Assembly: GCA_016210935.1 (NCBI GenBank)
Contig: JACQTH010000550.1
Span: 1-6,139, forward strand
Length of the DNA: 6,139 nucleotides
Direction of reading: 5' to 3'
From: Acidobacteriota bacterium
Lineage (GTDB): Bacteria > Acidobacteriota > Vicinamibacteria > Vicinamibacterales > JACQTH01
Shown here piece by piece: positions 1 to 6,139 of this stretch. Below the pieces are notes generated by a model that saw only the letters and a list, made by a program, of their open reading frames with translations, did not search any database and had not been told where the DNA came from. How positions within the stretch are numbered: position 1 is the first letter of the stretch; the number at the start of each line of letters is the position of its first letter. The position numbers were made by a program, and so were the translations under genes.

Positions 1-767
1 GCCCCGCGCCGCGCGAGCCAGACCAGCATCACGAGGCTGACCGGAACGATGAGGATCGAGATGAACTGCGACGTCGAGTAGCCCCACACAATGCCGCGTT
101 CGTCGCCGCGGTAGAACTCGATCACGAACCGCGAGACGCCGTACAGGAGCATGTAGCCCCAGAACGTGCGGCCCTCGAAATGACGCCACCGGCGGTCGGC
201 GACGAGCAGCAGCATCAGAATCAGGAATTCGGCGCCGGCCTCGTACAACTGCGTCGGATGGAGTGTGACGTTCAACGGCGTGCCGACGTTGCTCGCCGCA
301 AACGGGTCGGTAAACGTGATGCCCCACGGCTTGGTCGTGGGAGTCCCGAAGCAGCATCCGGCCAGCAGACACCCCAGGCGGCCGACGACATGGCCGAGGG
401 CGATGCCCGGCGCCATGACGTCCGCCGTGGTCCAGACCGGCAGCTTGTGGCGCCCGACGTACCAGAACCCCACGGCGACGGCCAGGATCAACCCGCCATA
501 GAAGACGCCACCCGATCGCGCCAGTGAGAGCAACTCCCGCGGCTGCCTCGTGAAATAGTCCCAGTCGATGAGGAGCAGCATCAGCTTCGCGCCGACCAGC
601 GCGCTGATGATGATGTAGATGCCGAGATCGAGAATGCGCTCGGCATCGAGACCACGCCGCTTCGCGCGCACCATCGCGAGCTTCAGCCCCAGCAGGTAGG
701 CTGCGGCCAGCATGACGCCGTAGCTGTAGACCGTCACGGGTCCCAGCTCAAAGAGTCTCGGGTACAT
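1..767 (-). CDS. lgt: Prolipoprotein diacylglyceryl transferase (Lgt), C-terminus cut by window edge
   Basis: Integral inner-membrane enzyme that transfers diacylglycerol from phosphatidylglycerol to the lipobox cysteine of prolipoproteins, the first step of lipoprotein maturation. I translated the minus strand from ATG at 767-765; it stays open to base 1, giving 255 codons with no stop, so only the last residues are missing. Family landmarks seen in order: N-terminal GPVTVYSYG (residues 9-17), SGGVFYGG (85-92), the signature GRLGC..AGCCFG (129-141) with the conserved Arg130, HPTQLYE (170-176), and YGVSRFVIEFYRGDER (209-224). Hydrophobic stretches alternate through the protein as expected of a multi-pass membrane enzyme. 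Tyr90 stands where E. coli has His103, and Cys133 where it has Asn146. The start overlaps the end of lspA by 20 bases. A stop lies in frame upstream with no other start between, so this ATG is the first possible one. LspA acts on Lgt's product, and the adjacency fits that. Confidence 0.96.
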   Translation of the reverse strand, partial: MYPRLFELGPVTVYSYGVMLAAAYLLGLKLAMVRAKRRGLDAERILDLGIYIIISALVGAKLMLLLIDWDYFTRQPRELLSLARSGGVFYGGLILAVAVGFWYVGRHKLPVWTTADVMAPGIALGHVVGRLGCLLAGCCFGTPTTKPWGITFTDPFAASNVGTPLNVTLHPTQLYEAGAEFLILMLLLVADRRWRHFEGRTFWGYMLLYGVSRFVIEFYRGDERGIVWGYSTSQFISILIVPVSLVMLVWLARRG

Positions 768-1278
768 TCCTCCCCTGAAACAGCATGTCGAGCATCATCA
801 GGACGACCCCGACGCTGATGGCGGCGTCCGCGACGTTGAACGCCCAGAAATGATGCTCCCGCCAGTACACGTCCACGAAGTCGACGACATACCCGTAGCG
901 AAGCCGATCGATGAGGTTGCCGACAGCGCCGCCGAGGACGAGGGCCAGGGCCGCTCTCGCGATTTTCTGATGAGGCGCGAGCCGGGCGGAGTACATTGCG
1001 ATCCCCATGAGCGCCAGCGCGGCGACGACCGCCAGAATCGTCGTCTTGAAGGGGAACTCCGCGGTGTTGAGCAGACCGAACGCGGCGCCCGTGTTCTGCA
1101 CGTGCGTCAGATCGACCAGCCCGGGGACGATCGTCACGCTGCCGTGGACCGGCAGCGCGGCGAGCACCATCCCCTTCGTCACCTGATCCAGGGCGACCAC
1201 CGCCGCGGAAACCCAGACGTCGGCCTTTCGAACGACGGAGCGGATCGGAGGCGGCGCCGAGCTGTCGTTCCCACTCAC
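748..1278 (-). CDS. lspA: Lipoprotein signal peptidase (signal peptidase II)
   Basis: Inner-membrane aspartic protease that cuts the signal peptide from diacylglyceryl-prolipoproteins just before the modified cysteine; the family is the target of globomycin. The 176-residue length is close to the family norm of about 160-170, with a short polar N-terminal extension. All family boxes are present in order: DQVTK (31-35), NTGAAF (62-67), GNLIDRLRYGYVVDF (120-134) and FNVADA (147-152). Asp124 and Asp151 correspond to the catalytic pair (E. coli Asp114 and Asp141). Four hydrophobic segments (roughly 22-40, 79-97, 107-125, 149-167) match the four-helix topology. The start is GTG at 1278-1276 and overlaps the ileS TGA by 4 bases (GTGA). 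No good Shine-Dalgarno sequence precedes it, so translation is probably coupled to ileS. The GTG start is inferred from the overlap; a slightly shorter N-terminus would not affect function. Confidence 0.97.
   Translation of the reverse strand: MSGNDSSAPPPIRSVVRKADVWVSAAVVALDQVTKGMVLAALPVHGSVTIVPGLVDLTHVQNTGAAFGLLNTAEFPFKTTILAVVAALALMGIAMYSARLAPHQKIARAALALVLGGAVGNLIDRLRYGYVVDFVDVYWREHHFWAFNVADAAISVGVVLMMLDMLFQGRNVPETL
768..775 (-). promoter_or_regulatory. Shine-Dalgarno-like sequence abutting the lgt start
   Basis: On the minus strand GGGGAGGA runs directly into the lgt ATG, inside the last codons of lspA. It is the strongest ribosome-binding-like sequence I see beside any start in the window. 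However, its GGAGG core sits only one base from the ATG, closer than the usual 5-9 bases. No ATG, GTG or TTG lies in frame at the expected distance downstream. Initiation may instead rely on ribosomes finishing lspA 20 bases further on, with this sequence helping to hold them. The role is inferred. Confidence 0.4.
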
Positions 1279-4091
1279 GCCGCGCGATCCGAAGCTCCGA
1301 CCGCGTCGGCGCAGCGCAGGCAGATCCCCGCCTTGTCCGCGTCGCCGGAAAGCTCGGTCACATAGCGCCAGCAGCGGTCACACCGCTGGCCCGGCGCGCG
1401 CGAGGTTTCGACAACCAGGTCGCCGGCCGCGGAACCGGCCGGCAGCCGCTCGACCGACACGCCGGACACGATGAGCAGCATCGGGAGCTGCGGCAGATAC
1501 CGCTCGAGAAGCGCAGCCTCTGCCGCCGGCGCGCGAAGCGTGACGCGCGCCGCCAGTGAATTCCCGATGACCTTCTCCTTGCGCTGCTGCTCCAGCGACC
1601 GGTTCACGACCTCCCGAATCGCGATCAGCCGACCCCACCGGTGCATCAGATCCTCGTCGAGCAGCGTGTCGAGATCGCCGGGAAACAGCGCCAGGTGGAC
1701 CGATTCTTCCCGGGCACCGGGCAGGAACCGCCAGAGCTCTTCCGCGGTGACGGGCAGAATCGGCGCCATCAGGCGGGCCAGTCCATCCGCCATCACATAC
1801 AGTGCCGTCTGGGCAGACCGTCTCGCTTCGGCCCGTGGCGCGAGCGTGTACAACCGATCCTTCGAGACGTCGACGTAGAACGCGCTCAGATCGACCGTCA
1901 AGAGCGAGTTGATCGTGTGGAAGAACGTCGGGAACTCGTAGCGGTTGTACGCGTGCAGGATCCGGAGCCCCGCCGCCGCGTAGCGCGAAAGCGCGTATCG
2001 GTCCACTTCCTCGAGACGGTCCAGTGGTACGCGATCCGTGGCCGGATCGAAATCGTACAGGTTCGCGACCAGGATACGGCACGTGTTCCTGATCTTGCGG
2101 TACGCCTCGACGACCCGCGCCAGGATCTCGGGTCCGATCCGGACCTCCTCCCGATAGTCGACCATCGCCGCCCACAGCCGCAGGATCTCGGCGCCGCTCT
2201 TGGAGATGACTTCCTCGGGCTCGATGCTGTTGCCCAGCGACTTCGACATCTTGTGGCCCTGCTCGTCGACGACGAAGCCGTGCGTGATCACCTGGCGGAA
2301 CGGCGCCTCGCCCCGCGTCCCGACGCCGACCAGCAACGAGCTCTGGAACCAGCCGCGATGCTGATCGCTGCCTTCCAGGTAGACGTCCGCCGGCCAGTGC
2401 AAATCGGGATGTGGGTCCAGAACCGCTTCGTGGCTCGACCCGGAGTCGAACCAGACGTCGAGGATGTCCTGTTCCTTGGTGAAGCGCCGGCCGCCGCACT
2501 TCGGGCACGTCAGGCCCGGCGGGACGAAATCGTCGACCGGCTGCTCGTACCAGGCGTCGGCGCCGAGGCGGTCGAAGATCTCGGCTGCCCGTTCGGTCAG
2601 CTCGGTTGTCAACACGGCGTCGCCGCAGTCCCCGCAGTCGACGGCGGGGATCGGCACGCCCCACTGGCGCTGCCGCGAGATGCACCAGTCGGGTCGTCCC
2701 AGGAGCATGTTCCTCAGACGTTCTTCCCCCCAGGACGGGAACCACTCGACCCGCGCCGCTGCGTCGAGCGCCTGCCGCCGGAAGCCGTCCGCATCCAGCG
2801 CGATGAACCACTGGGACGTGGCGAGAAAGATGACCGGATTGTGACACCGCCAGCAATGCGGATAGGTGTGTCGGGTGGTGGCGCGGTGCCACAACCGCCC
2901 GCGTGCCGCAAGCGCTTCCTCGATACGGGGATTCGCGTCGAAGACGCGCTGGCCGCCGAACAGCTCGACGTCCTCGGAGAACTCTCCGCCGGGACCGACG
3001 GGCGCGTAGATGTCGAGGCCGTACTGGAGACCCGTGCGGAAGTCGTCGGACCCGTGCCCCGGTGCCGTGTGAACGACCCCCGTTCCCTGATCGAGCGTCA
3101 CGTAGTCACCCACGACACCCAGCGAATCGCGGTTGTACAGGGGATGGCGGAACCACAGATGTTCAAGGGCTTTCCCCTGCACCCGGGCGATCGGCGCCCC
3201 AAAGGGGCGCCCAATCGCGGTGCCCACGTGGCCGGCGAGCGCCTCGGCGACGAGCGTGATGACGTGCCCGACCTGATAGAACCCGTACCAGGCGTCAGGA
3301 TGAAACGCGAGCGCGAGATTCGACGGGATCGTCCAGGGCGTGGTCGTCCAGATCAACGCGGAGATCGGCGCGCCGGCCGGGAGGGGCGGTTCACGAACGG
3401 CCCCTGCGAGCCGCACCCGCATTTCGGCATAGCTCTGGTCGGCGAGGGGGAATTCGACGTAGATCGAGGGCGACGTGTGATCCTCGTATTCGACTTCGGC
3501 CTCGGCGAGCGCCGTGCGGCAGTGGATGCACCAGTGGACCGGCTTCTTGCCCTTGTACACCATCCGCTTCTGCACGAACCGGCCGAGCGCCCGCAGGATC
3601 GCCGCCTGATAGGCAAAGTTCATGGTCAGGTACGGGTCGTCCCATGCGCCCATCACGCCGAGGCGCTTGAACCCCTCGCGCTGGATGCCGACGAAGCGTT
3701 CCGCGAACCTGCGGCACTCCCGGCGAAACTCACCGGCGCTCAGCGACGTCTTGCGCGCGCCGAGCTCGCGATCGACCTGCAACTCGATCGGCAGCCCGTG
3801 ACAGTCCCAGCCCGGCACATACGGCGCATCGAATCCCGCCTGACTGCGAGTCCGGACGACGAAGTCCTTGAGGATCTTGTTGACGGCGGTGCCGAGATGG
3901 ATCGGACCATTGGCGTACGGCGGCCCGTCGTGCAGCACGAACTTGCGCGCGCCGCGGCGTCGCGCGCGCAGCTGGCCGTAGAGATCCATCGCCGACCAGC
4001 GGGCGATCGTTTCCGGCTCAGCCGTCTGAAGGTTGGCCTTCATCGGAAAGCCGGTGCGTGGAAGGTTCAGTGTGTCTTTCCAGTCAGCCAT
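1275..4091 (-). CDS. ileS: Isoleucyl-tRNA synthetase (class I, bacterial IleS1 type)
   Basis: Cytoplasmic enzyme that charges tRNA-Ile with isoleucine and edits mischarged valine. The protein has 938 residues, essentially the length of E. coli IleRS. The start at 4091 is supported by the N-terminus (TLNLPRTGFPMKANL), which aligns directly with other IleRS. Domains in order: Rossmann core with PPYANGPIHLGT (57-68), the HIGH box here reading HLGT; CP1 editing domain with WTTTPWT (248-254) and HTAPGHGSDD (341-350); second half of the core with DVWFDSG (545-551) and KMSKS (614-618); helical anticodon-binding region; and a C-terminal zinc finger, C904xxC907 and C924xxC927. Further CxxC pairs at 188-191, 413-416, 486-489 and 529-532 suggest extra metal sites in the inserted domains. 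The C-terminal zinc finger and overall layout mark the standard bacterial type, usually mupirocin-sensitive, rather than the eukaryote-like IleS2. It is the first gene of the ileS-lspA-lgt cluster. No clear Shine-Dalgarno sequence precedes it, and no leader long enough for a T-box exists. Confidence 0.99.
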   Translation of the reverse strand: MADWKDTLNLPRTGFPMKANLQTAEPETIARWSAMDLYGQLRARRRGARKFVLHDGPPYANGPIHLGTAVNKILKDFVVRTRSQAGFDAPYVPGWDCHGLPIELQVDRELGARKTSLSAGEFRRECRRFAERFVGIQREGFKRLGVMGAWDDPYLTMNFAYQAAILRALGRFVQKRMVYKGKKPVHWCIHCRTALAEAEVEYEDHTSPSIYVEFPLADQSYAEMRVRLAGAVREPPLPAGAPISALIWTTTPWTIPSNLALAFHPDAWYGFYQVGHVITLVAEALAGHVGTAIGRPFGAPIARVQGKALEHLWFRHPLYNRDSLGVVGDYVTLDQGTGVVHTAPGHGSDDFRTGLQYGLDIYAPVGPGGEFSEDVELFGGQRVFDANPRIEEALAARGRLWHRATTRHTYPHCWRCHNPVIFLATSQWFIALDADGFRRQALDAAARVEWFPSWGEERLRNMLLGRPDWCISRQRQWGVPIPAVDCGDCGDAVLTTELTERAAEIFDRLGADAWYEQPVDDFVPPGLTCPKCGGRRFTKEQDILDVWFDSGSSHEAVLDPHPDLHWPADVYLEGSDQHRGWFQSSLLVGVGTRGEAPFRQVITHGFVVDEQGHKMSKSLGNSIEPEEVISKSGAEILRLWAAMVDYREEVRIGPEILARVVEAYRKIRNTCRILVANLYDFDPATDRVPLDRLEEVDRYALSRYAAAGLRILHAYNRYEFPTFFHTINSLLTVDLSAFYVDVSKDRLYTLAPRAEARRSAQTALYVMADGLARLMAPILPVTAEELWRFLPGAREESVHLALFPGDLDTLLDEDLMHRWGRLIAIREVVNRSLEQQRKEKVIGNSLAARVTLRAPAAEAALLERYLPQLPMLLIVSGVSVERLPAGSAAGDLVVETSRAPGQRCDRCWRYVTELSGDADKAGICLRCADAVGASDRAA
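3187..3218. repeat. Inverted repeat (strong hairpin) inside ileS
   Basis: GGCGCCCC (3193-3200), a three-base AAA loop and GGGGCGCC (3204-3211) form a perfect 8-bp G+C stem. It extends through a small internal loop by GCGAT (3187-3191) pairing with ATCGC (3214-3218). It lies within the IleRS editing domain, over residues around 292-302. No run of T follows on either strand, so it does not look like an intrinsic terminator. It may simply reflect codon choice for the GRPFGAP stretch; any role in mRNA folding is speculative. Confidence 0.5.
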
Positions 4092-4134
4092 GGTGACCCG
4101 AATCCATCAATTGTAGTGCATATAATGAACGGCT
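4092..4134. promoter_or_regulatory. Divergent intergenic region between ileS and the M16 operon
   Basis: These 43 bases are the only non-coding DNA seen in the window and must hold, or lie next to, the promoters for both directions unless these extend into the coding regions. It is more A+T-rich than its surroundings. On the minus strand, TACAAT (4115-4110) and TATATG (4124-4119, overlapping the plus-strand TATAAT) are possible -10 boxes for ileS. I find no convincing TTGACA-like -35 at 16-18 bases for either. The space is too short for a T-box or other long leader upstream of ileS. Which minus-strand box is used cannot be decided from the sequence. Confidence 0.5.
4121..4126 (+). promoter_or_regulatory. 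-10 box (TATAAT) of the M16 peptidase operon, probably giving a leaderless mRNA
   Basis: A perfect TATAAT ends eight bases before the ATG at 4135. The usual start point, about seven bases beyond the box, falls near 4133-4135, so the transcript would begin at or within two bases of the ATG. In keeping with this, no Shine-Dalgarno sequence lies between the box and the ATG. A TG lies two bases upstream of the box, one base off the usual extended -10 arrangement. The hexamer at -35 spacing (4098-4103) is a poor match to TTGACA. The box is seen directly; its use is inferred. Confidence 0.5.
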
Positions 4135-5460
4135 ATGTCTGTCTCCGCTCGACCTGCAGACGAGCGCGCGGTTCGCCAAGTGATCTTCGACAACGGATTG
4201 AAGGTCCTGGTGCAGGAAGTGCATACCGCGCCGCTGGCGTCGGTCTGGTGCTGGTACAAGGTCGGATCGCGCGACGAAGGGCCCGGCATGACCGGCGCCG
4301 CGCACTGGGTCGAGCACATGAACTTCAAGGGAACGACGAACATCCCGCGCGATCAGGTGAAGGGGATCATCGAGCGGTTCGGCGGTACGTGGAATGGCTA
4401 CACCTGGATCGACGAGACGGCCTATCTCGAGACCGCCACGCGCGACGCCCTCGATCGCATGCTCTTCATCGAAGCCGAGCGGATGGCGAACGGCCTCTAC
4501 CTCGATGAGGATTGTGAATCGGAGCGCACCGTGATCATCTCGGAGCTCCAGGGCGGCGAGAACGATCCGGATCAGCTGCTGGACATCGAAGTGACGGCCG
4601 CGGCCTTCAAGGCGCATCCGTACGGACATCCGACCATCGGATGGATCAGCGATCTGCGGTCGATGACACGGGACGATCTCTACGGCTTTTACCGGCGTTA
4701 TTACCTCCCGAACAACGCCACGCTGGTCATCGTCGGCGACGTCGAGACCGACGCGGCGCTGGAAGCGGCTGAACGCCGGTTGGGATCGATTGCGCCGGGC
4801 GAGCCGGTCCGCCGCACGACGCTCGTCGAGCCTGAACAACTGGGCGAACGTCGGGTGTCGATCGAGAAAGAGGGAACGACCGCGTACTTGAAGCTGGCGT
4901 TTCACGCGCCCGCTGCCGACGATCCGGATGTGGCGCCGATGCTGGTGCTCGATGCGGCCCTGACGGGCGCGAAGGGCGTGAATCTGTGGTCCAGTTTTCG
5001 AACGCCGCCGCCTCAGCGAAGCGCGCGCCTCTACCGGGCGCTCGTCGAGCGGCGCATTGCGTCGGCGGTCAGCGGCGCCCTTATGCCGACGCGGGAGCCG
5101 TTTCTCTACACCATTTCGATCACGGTGTCTGAAGGGACTGCACTCGAGCACGCGGAGAGCGCCGCGATCGAGGCGCTGGACCGCGTCGTCGCGGGCGGCA
5201 TCACGGCCGAGGAGCTGCGGAAGGCCCAGAATCAGCTGTACGCGCGCATGACGTTCGAGAGCGACAGCGTCACCAATATCGCGCATCAGCTTGGCTATTT
5301 CGAGACGATTGCGGCCCTGCCGGAGTTTCACCACGGACTGCTAGCGCTGATCGCCAGCCGCATCAAGGCCGCCACCCTCGAGGACGTAGCGCGAGTGGCG
5401 GCGAGATATCTGCGGGCGTCGAATCGCACCACGGGACGGTTTCGTCCGGTTCTCACATGA
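4135..5460 (+). CDS. M16 family zinc metallopeptidase, catalytic subunit (pitrilysin/MPP-like, M16B)
   Basis: Predicted zinc-dependent endopeptidase of the clam-shell M16 family. The 441-residue length fits one M16B half-shell (two M16 domains), which normally pairs with a second chain. The zinc site is intact: H57xxE60H61, then Glu137 76 residues after the second His, the spacing of mitochondrial processing peptidase, with the assisting Glu130 also in place. HPYGHPTIG (161-169) and the LPNNATLVIVGDV strand (191-203) complete the N-terminal domain. The C-terminal domain keeps SARLYRALVE (296-305) and EPFLYTISIT (321-330) but carries an unusual stretch before it (about 278-295). No signal peptide or membrane segment is visible, so a cytoplasmic location is likely; the substrate cannot be told. 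A stop lies in frame at 4126-4128, making ATG 4135 the first start, and the N-terminus (FDNGLKVLV) is placed as in relatives. It ends in a 4-base ATGA overlap with the next gene, its likely partner. Confidence 0.95.
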   Translation: MSVSARPADERAVRQVIFDNGLKVLVQEVHTAPLASVWCWYKVGSRDEGPGMTGAAHWVEHMNFKGTTNIPRDQVKGIIERFGGTWNGYTWIDETAYLETATRDALDRMLFIEAERMANGLYLDEDCESERTVIISELQGGENDPDQLLDIEVTAAAFKAHPYGHPTIGWISDLRSMTRDDLYGFYRRYYLPNNATLVIVGDVETDAALEAAERRLGSIAPGEPVRRTTLVEPEQLGERRVSIEKEGTTAYLKLAFHAPAADDPDVAPMLVLDAALTGAKGVNLWSSFRTPPPQRSARLYRALVERRIASAVSGALMPTREPFLYTISITVSEGTALEHAESAAIEALDRVVAGGITAEELRKAQNQLYARMTFESDSVTNIAHQLGYFETIAALPEFHHGLLALIASRIKAATLEDVARVAARYLRASNRTTGRFRPVLT

Positions 5461-6139
5461 CGGCGGTCGCGCAGCGAGGCCTGGCGGCCGTCAGACGGGT
5501 GCTTCAGAACGGGCTCACGGCGATCGGCAAGGAATCGCACGCGACGCCGGCCGTCACGATCCATGCCGGCATTCGCGCCGGCAGCGCTTCGGATCCGGAC
5601 GATACGCTCGGACTCGCGTACTTCACGTCGCGGGTGCTGGACCGCGGCGCCGAGGGATGGACGGCCGACGCGATCGCCGAAGATCTCGACAACCGCGGCG
5701 TCTCGCTGCAAGTTGTCGTGAATCGGCACCTCGTGACGATCGAGGCGACCTGTCTCGTCGAGGATCTCGACGCGATCCTCCGGCTGCTCGCGCAGATTTT
5801 GATGCGTCCCACCTTTCCGCCGGGCGAGTTGGAGACCCGTCGAGTCGAGATTCTCACGGCGATTCGCCAGGATGAAGACAATCCGGCGGTGATGGCGACC
5901 GAAGAGCTGATGAGTCTCCTGTACCCCGGCCACCCGTACGGGCGGCGAAGCAAAGGCACGATCGCGTCGGTTGACGCGATCGATCGAGATGCCGTCATCG
6001 CCCATCATCGCGATCGATTCGGTCCGGCAAATACGGCGGTTGTCGTGGTGGGAGACGTTGTTGCCGAGCGTGCAGTCGACGCCGTCGAGCGGGTCTTCGG
6101 ATCGTGGACGGCGCCCGCGCGCGCGGAAGCGCTCCCCGC
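5457..6139 (+). CDS. M16 family non-catalytic partner subunit, 3' end cut by window edge
   Basis: My translation from ATG 5457 gives 227 codons with no stop before the window ends, about half of a typical 420-440-residue M16B chain. The fold signature is clear: VLQNGLTAIGKE (15-26), the helix that would hold the zinc motif, LYPGHPYGRRSKGT (155-168) and the FGPANTAVVVVGDV strand (188-201). The active site has been lost: where the upstream gene reads HWVEH this one has YFTSR (55-59), and the distal zinc ligand Glu is Ala135. All three ligands and the catalytic Glu are therefore absent. In known M16B pairs (MPP alpha/beta and bacterial heterodimers) such a chain forms half of the chamber and helps bind substrate. 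The start overlaps the previous stop (ATGA), with no Shine-Dalgarno sequence, so coupled translation and a 1:1 complex with the upstream peptidase are likely. Base composition and codon use look like the upstream gene, with no frameshift seen, so this is a family member rather than a decayed gene. Confidence 0.93.
   Translation, partial: MTAVAQRGLAAVRRVLQNGLTAIGKESHATPAVTIHAGIRAGSASDPDDTLGLAYFTSRVLDRGAEGWTADAIAEDLDNRGVSLQVVVNRHLVTIEATCLVEDLDAILRLLAQILMRPTFPPGELETRRVEILTAIRQDEDNPAVMATEELMSLLYPGHPYGRRSKGTIASVDAIDRDAVIAHHRDRFGPANTAVVVVGDVVAERAVDAVERVFGSWTAPARAEALP

Noticed and set aside
180..527. 115-codon open frame on the plus strand
   Set aside because: It is antisense to lgt in the same register, with no family features; lgt motifs run through the whole stretch on the other strand.
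850..1365. 171-codon plus-strand frame opposite lspA and the end of ileS
   Set aside because: It crosses the end of ileS and most of lspA on the opposite strand, and has Arg-rich shadow composition with no motif.
3193..3211. Intrinsic terminator
   Set aside because: The G+C stem is not followed by a T run on either strand and lies in the middle of an intact ileS frame.
4092..4134. T-box or other tRNA-sensing leader upstream of ileS
   Set aside because: Only 43 bases separate ileS from the divergent gene, and no specifier stem, T-box core or terminator is visible.
1641..4508. 955-codon open frame on the plus strand opposite ileS
   Set aside because: It is in exact antisense register with ileS, where stops would need TTA, CTA or TCA codons in ileS; these are rare in G+C-rich genes. 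Its product is Arg-rich and low-complexity with no family motif, while ileS is unmistakable.
4084..5334. 416-codon open frame on the minus strand opposite the first M16 gene
   Set aside because: Same antisense-register effect; the product is Arg/His/Asp-rich with no recognisable domain, whereas the plus strand has a complete M16 active site.
5955..6020. Dense CGATCG/GATCG words suggesting a binding-site array or origin
   Set aside because: The words fall on ordinary codons (Asp-Arg, Ile-Asp, Ala-Ile) in the M16 gene and occur throughout the window; no regular spacing is seen.
5457..6139. Second M16 gene as a pseudogene
   Set aside because: The zinc ligands are missing, but the frame is open, the fold-defining segments are conserved and codon use is normal. 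Paired inactive subunits are typical of M16B.
1..6139. Mobile element, CRISPR array, tRNA or defence system
   Set aside because: No terminal repeats, spaced direct repeats, cloverleaf, transposase or defence-related domain was found; nearly every base is accounted for by five housekeeping-type genes.

Overview
This is a visibly G+C-rich, fully coding bacterial chromosome segment. It carries five protein genes, two of them cut by the window edges, and no gap longer than about 45 bases. There are no mobile elements, RNA genes or CRISPR repeats. The Lgt variant with a cysteine-rich GRLGC...AGCC loop, the active/inactive M16 peptidase pair and the high G+C fit an Acidobacteriota-like organism (perhaps Vicinamibacteria). 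That placement is an impression from recalled protein styles, not a search result.

Left block (1-4091, minus strand, read right to left): ileS (isoleucyl-tRNA synthetase, complete), then lspA (signal peptidase II, complete), then lgt (prolipoprotein diacylglyceryl transferase, lacking its C-terminus at the window edge). The stop of ileS overlaps the GTG start of lspA by 4 bases. The end of lspA overlaps the start of lgt by 20 bases. This is therefore very likely one translationally coupled operon. Lgt and LspA carry out two consecutive steps of lipoprotein maturation in the inner membrane: Lgt adds diacylglycerol to the lipobox cysteine and LspA then removes the signal peptide.

Divergent region (4092-4134): 43 bases separate ileS from the first peptidase gene. 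They hold a perfect TATAAT only eight bases upstream of the peptidase ATG, with no Shine-Dalgarno sequence. This suggests a leaderless transcript on the plus strand and closely packed or overlapping promoters for the two directions.

Right block (4135-6139, plus strand): two M16 (pitrilysin/mitochondrial processing peptidase-like) genes overlapping by 4 bases. The first keeps the whole zinc site (HxxEH plus the distal Glu). The second has lost all three zinc ligands and the catalytic Glu and runs off the window. Together they look like a catalytic plus non-catalytic M16B heterodimer.

I see no clearly undescribed system here. The points most worth following are the asymmetric M16 pair, an insertion in the catalytic subunit's second half, the probable leaderless promoter, and active-site variants in Lgt and IleRS.
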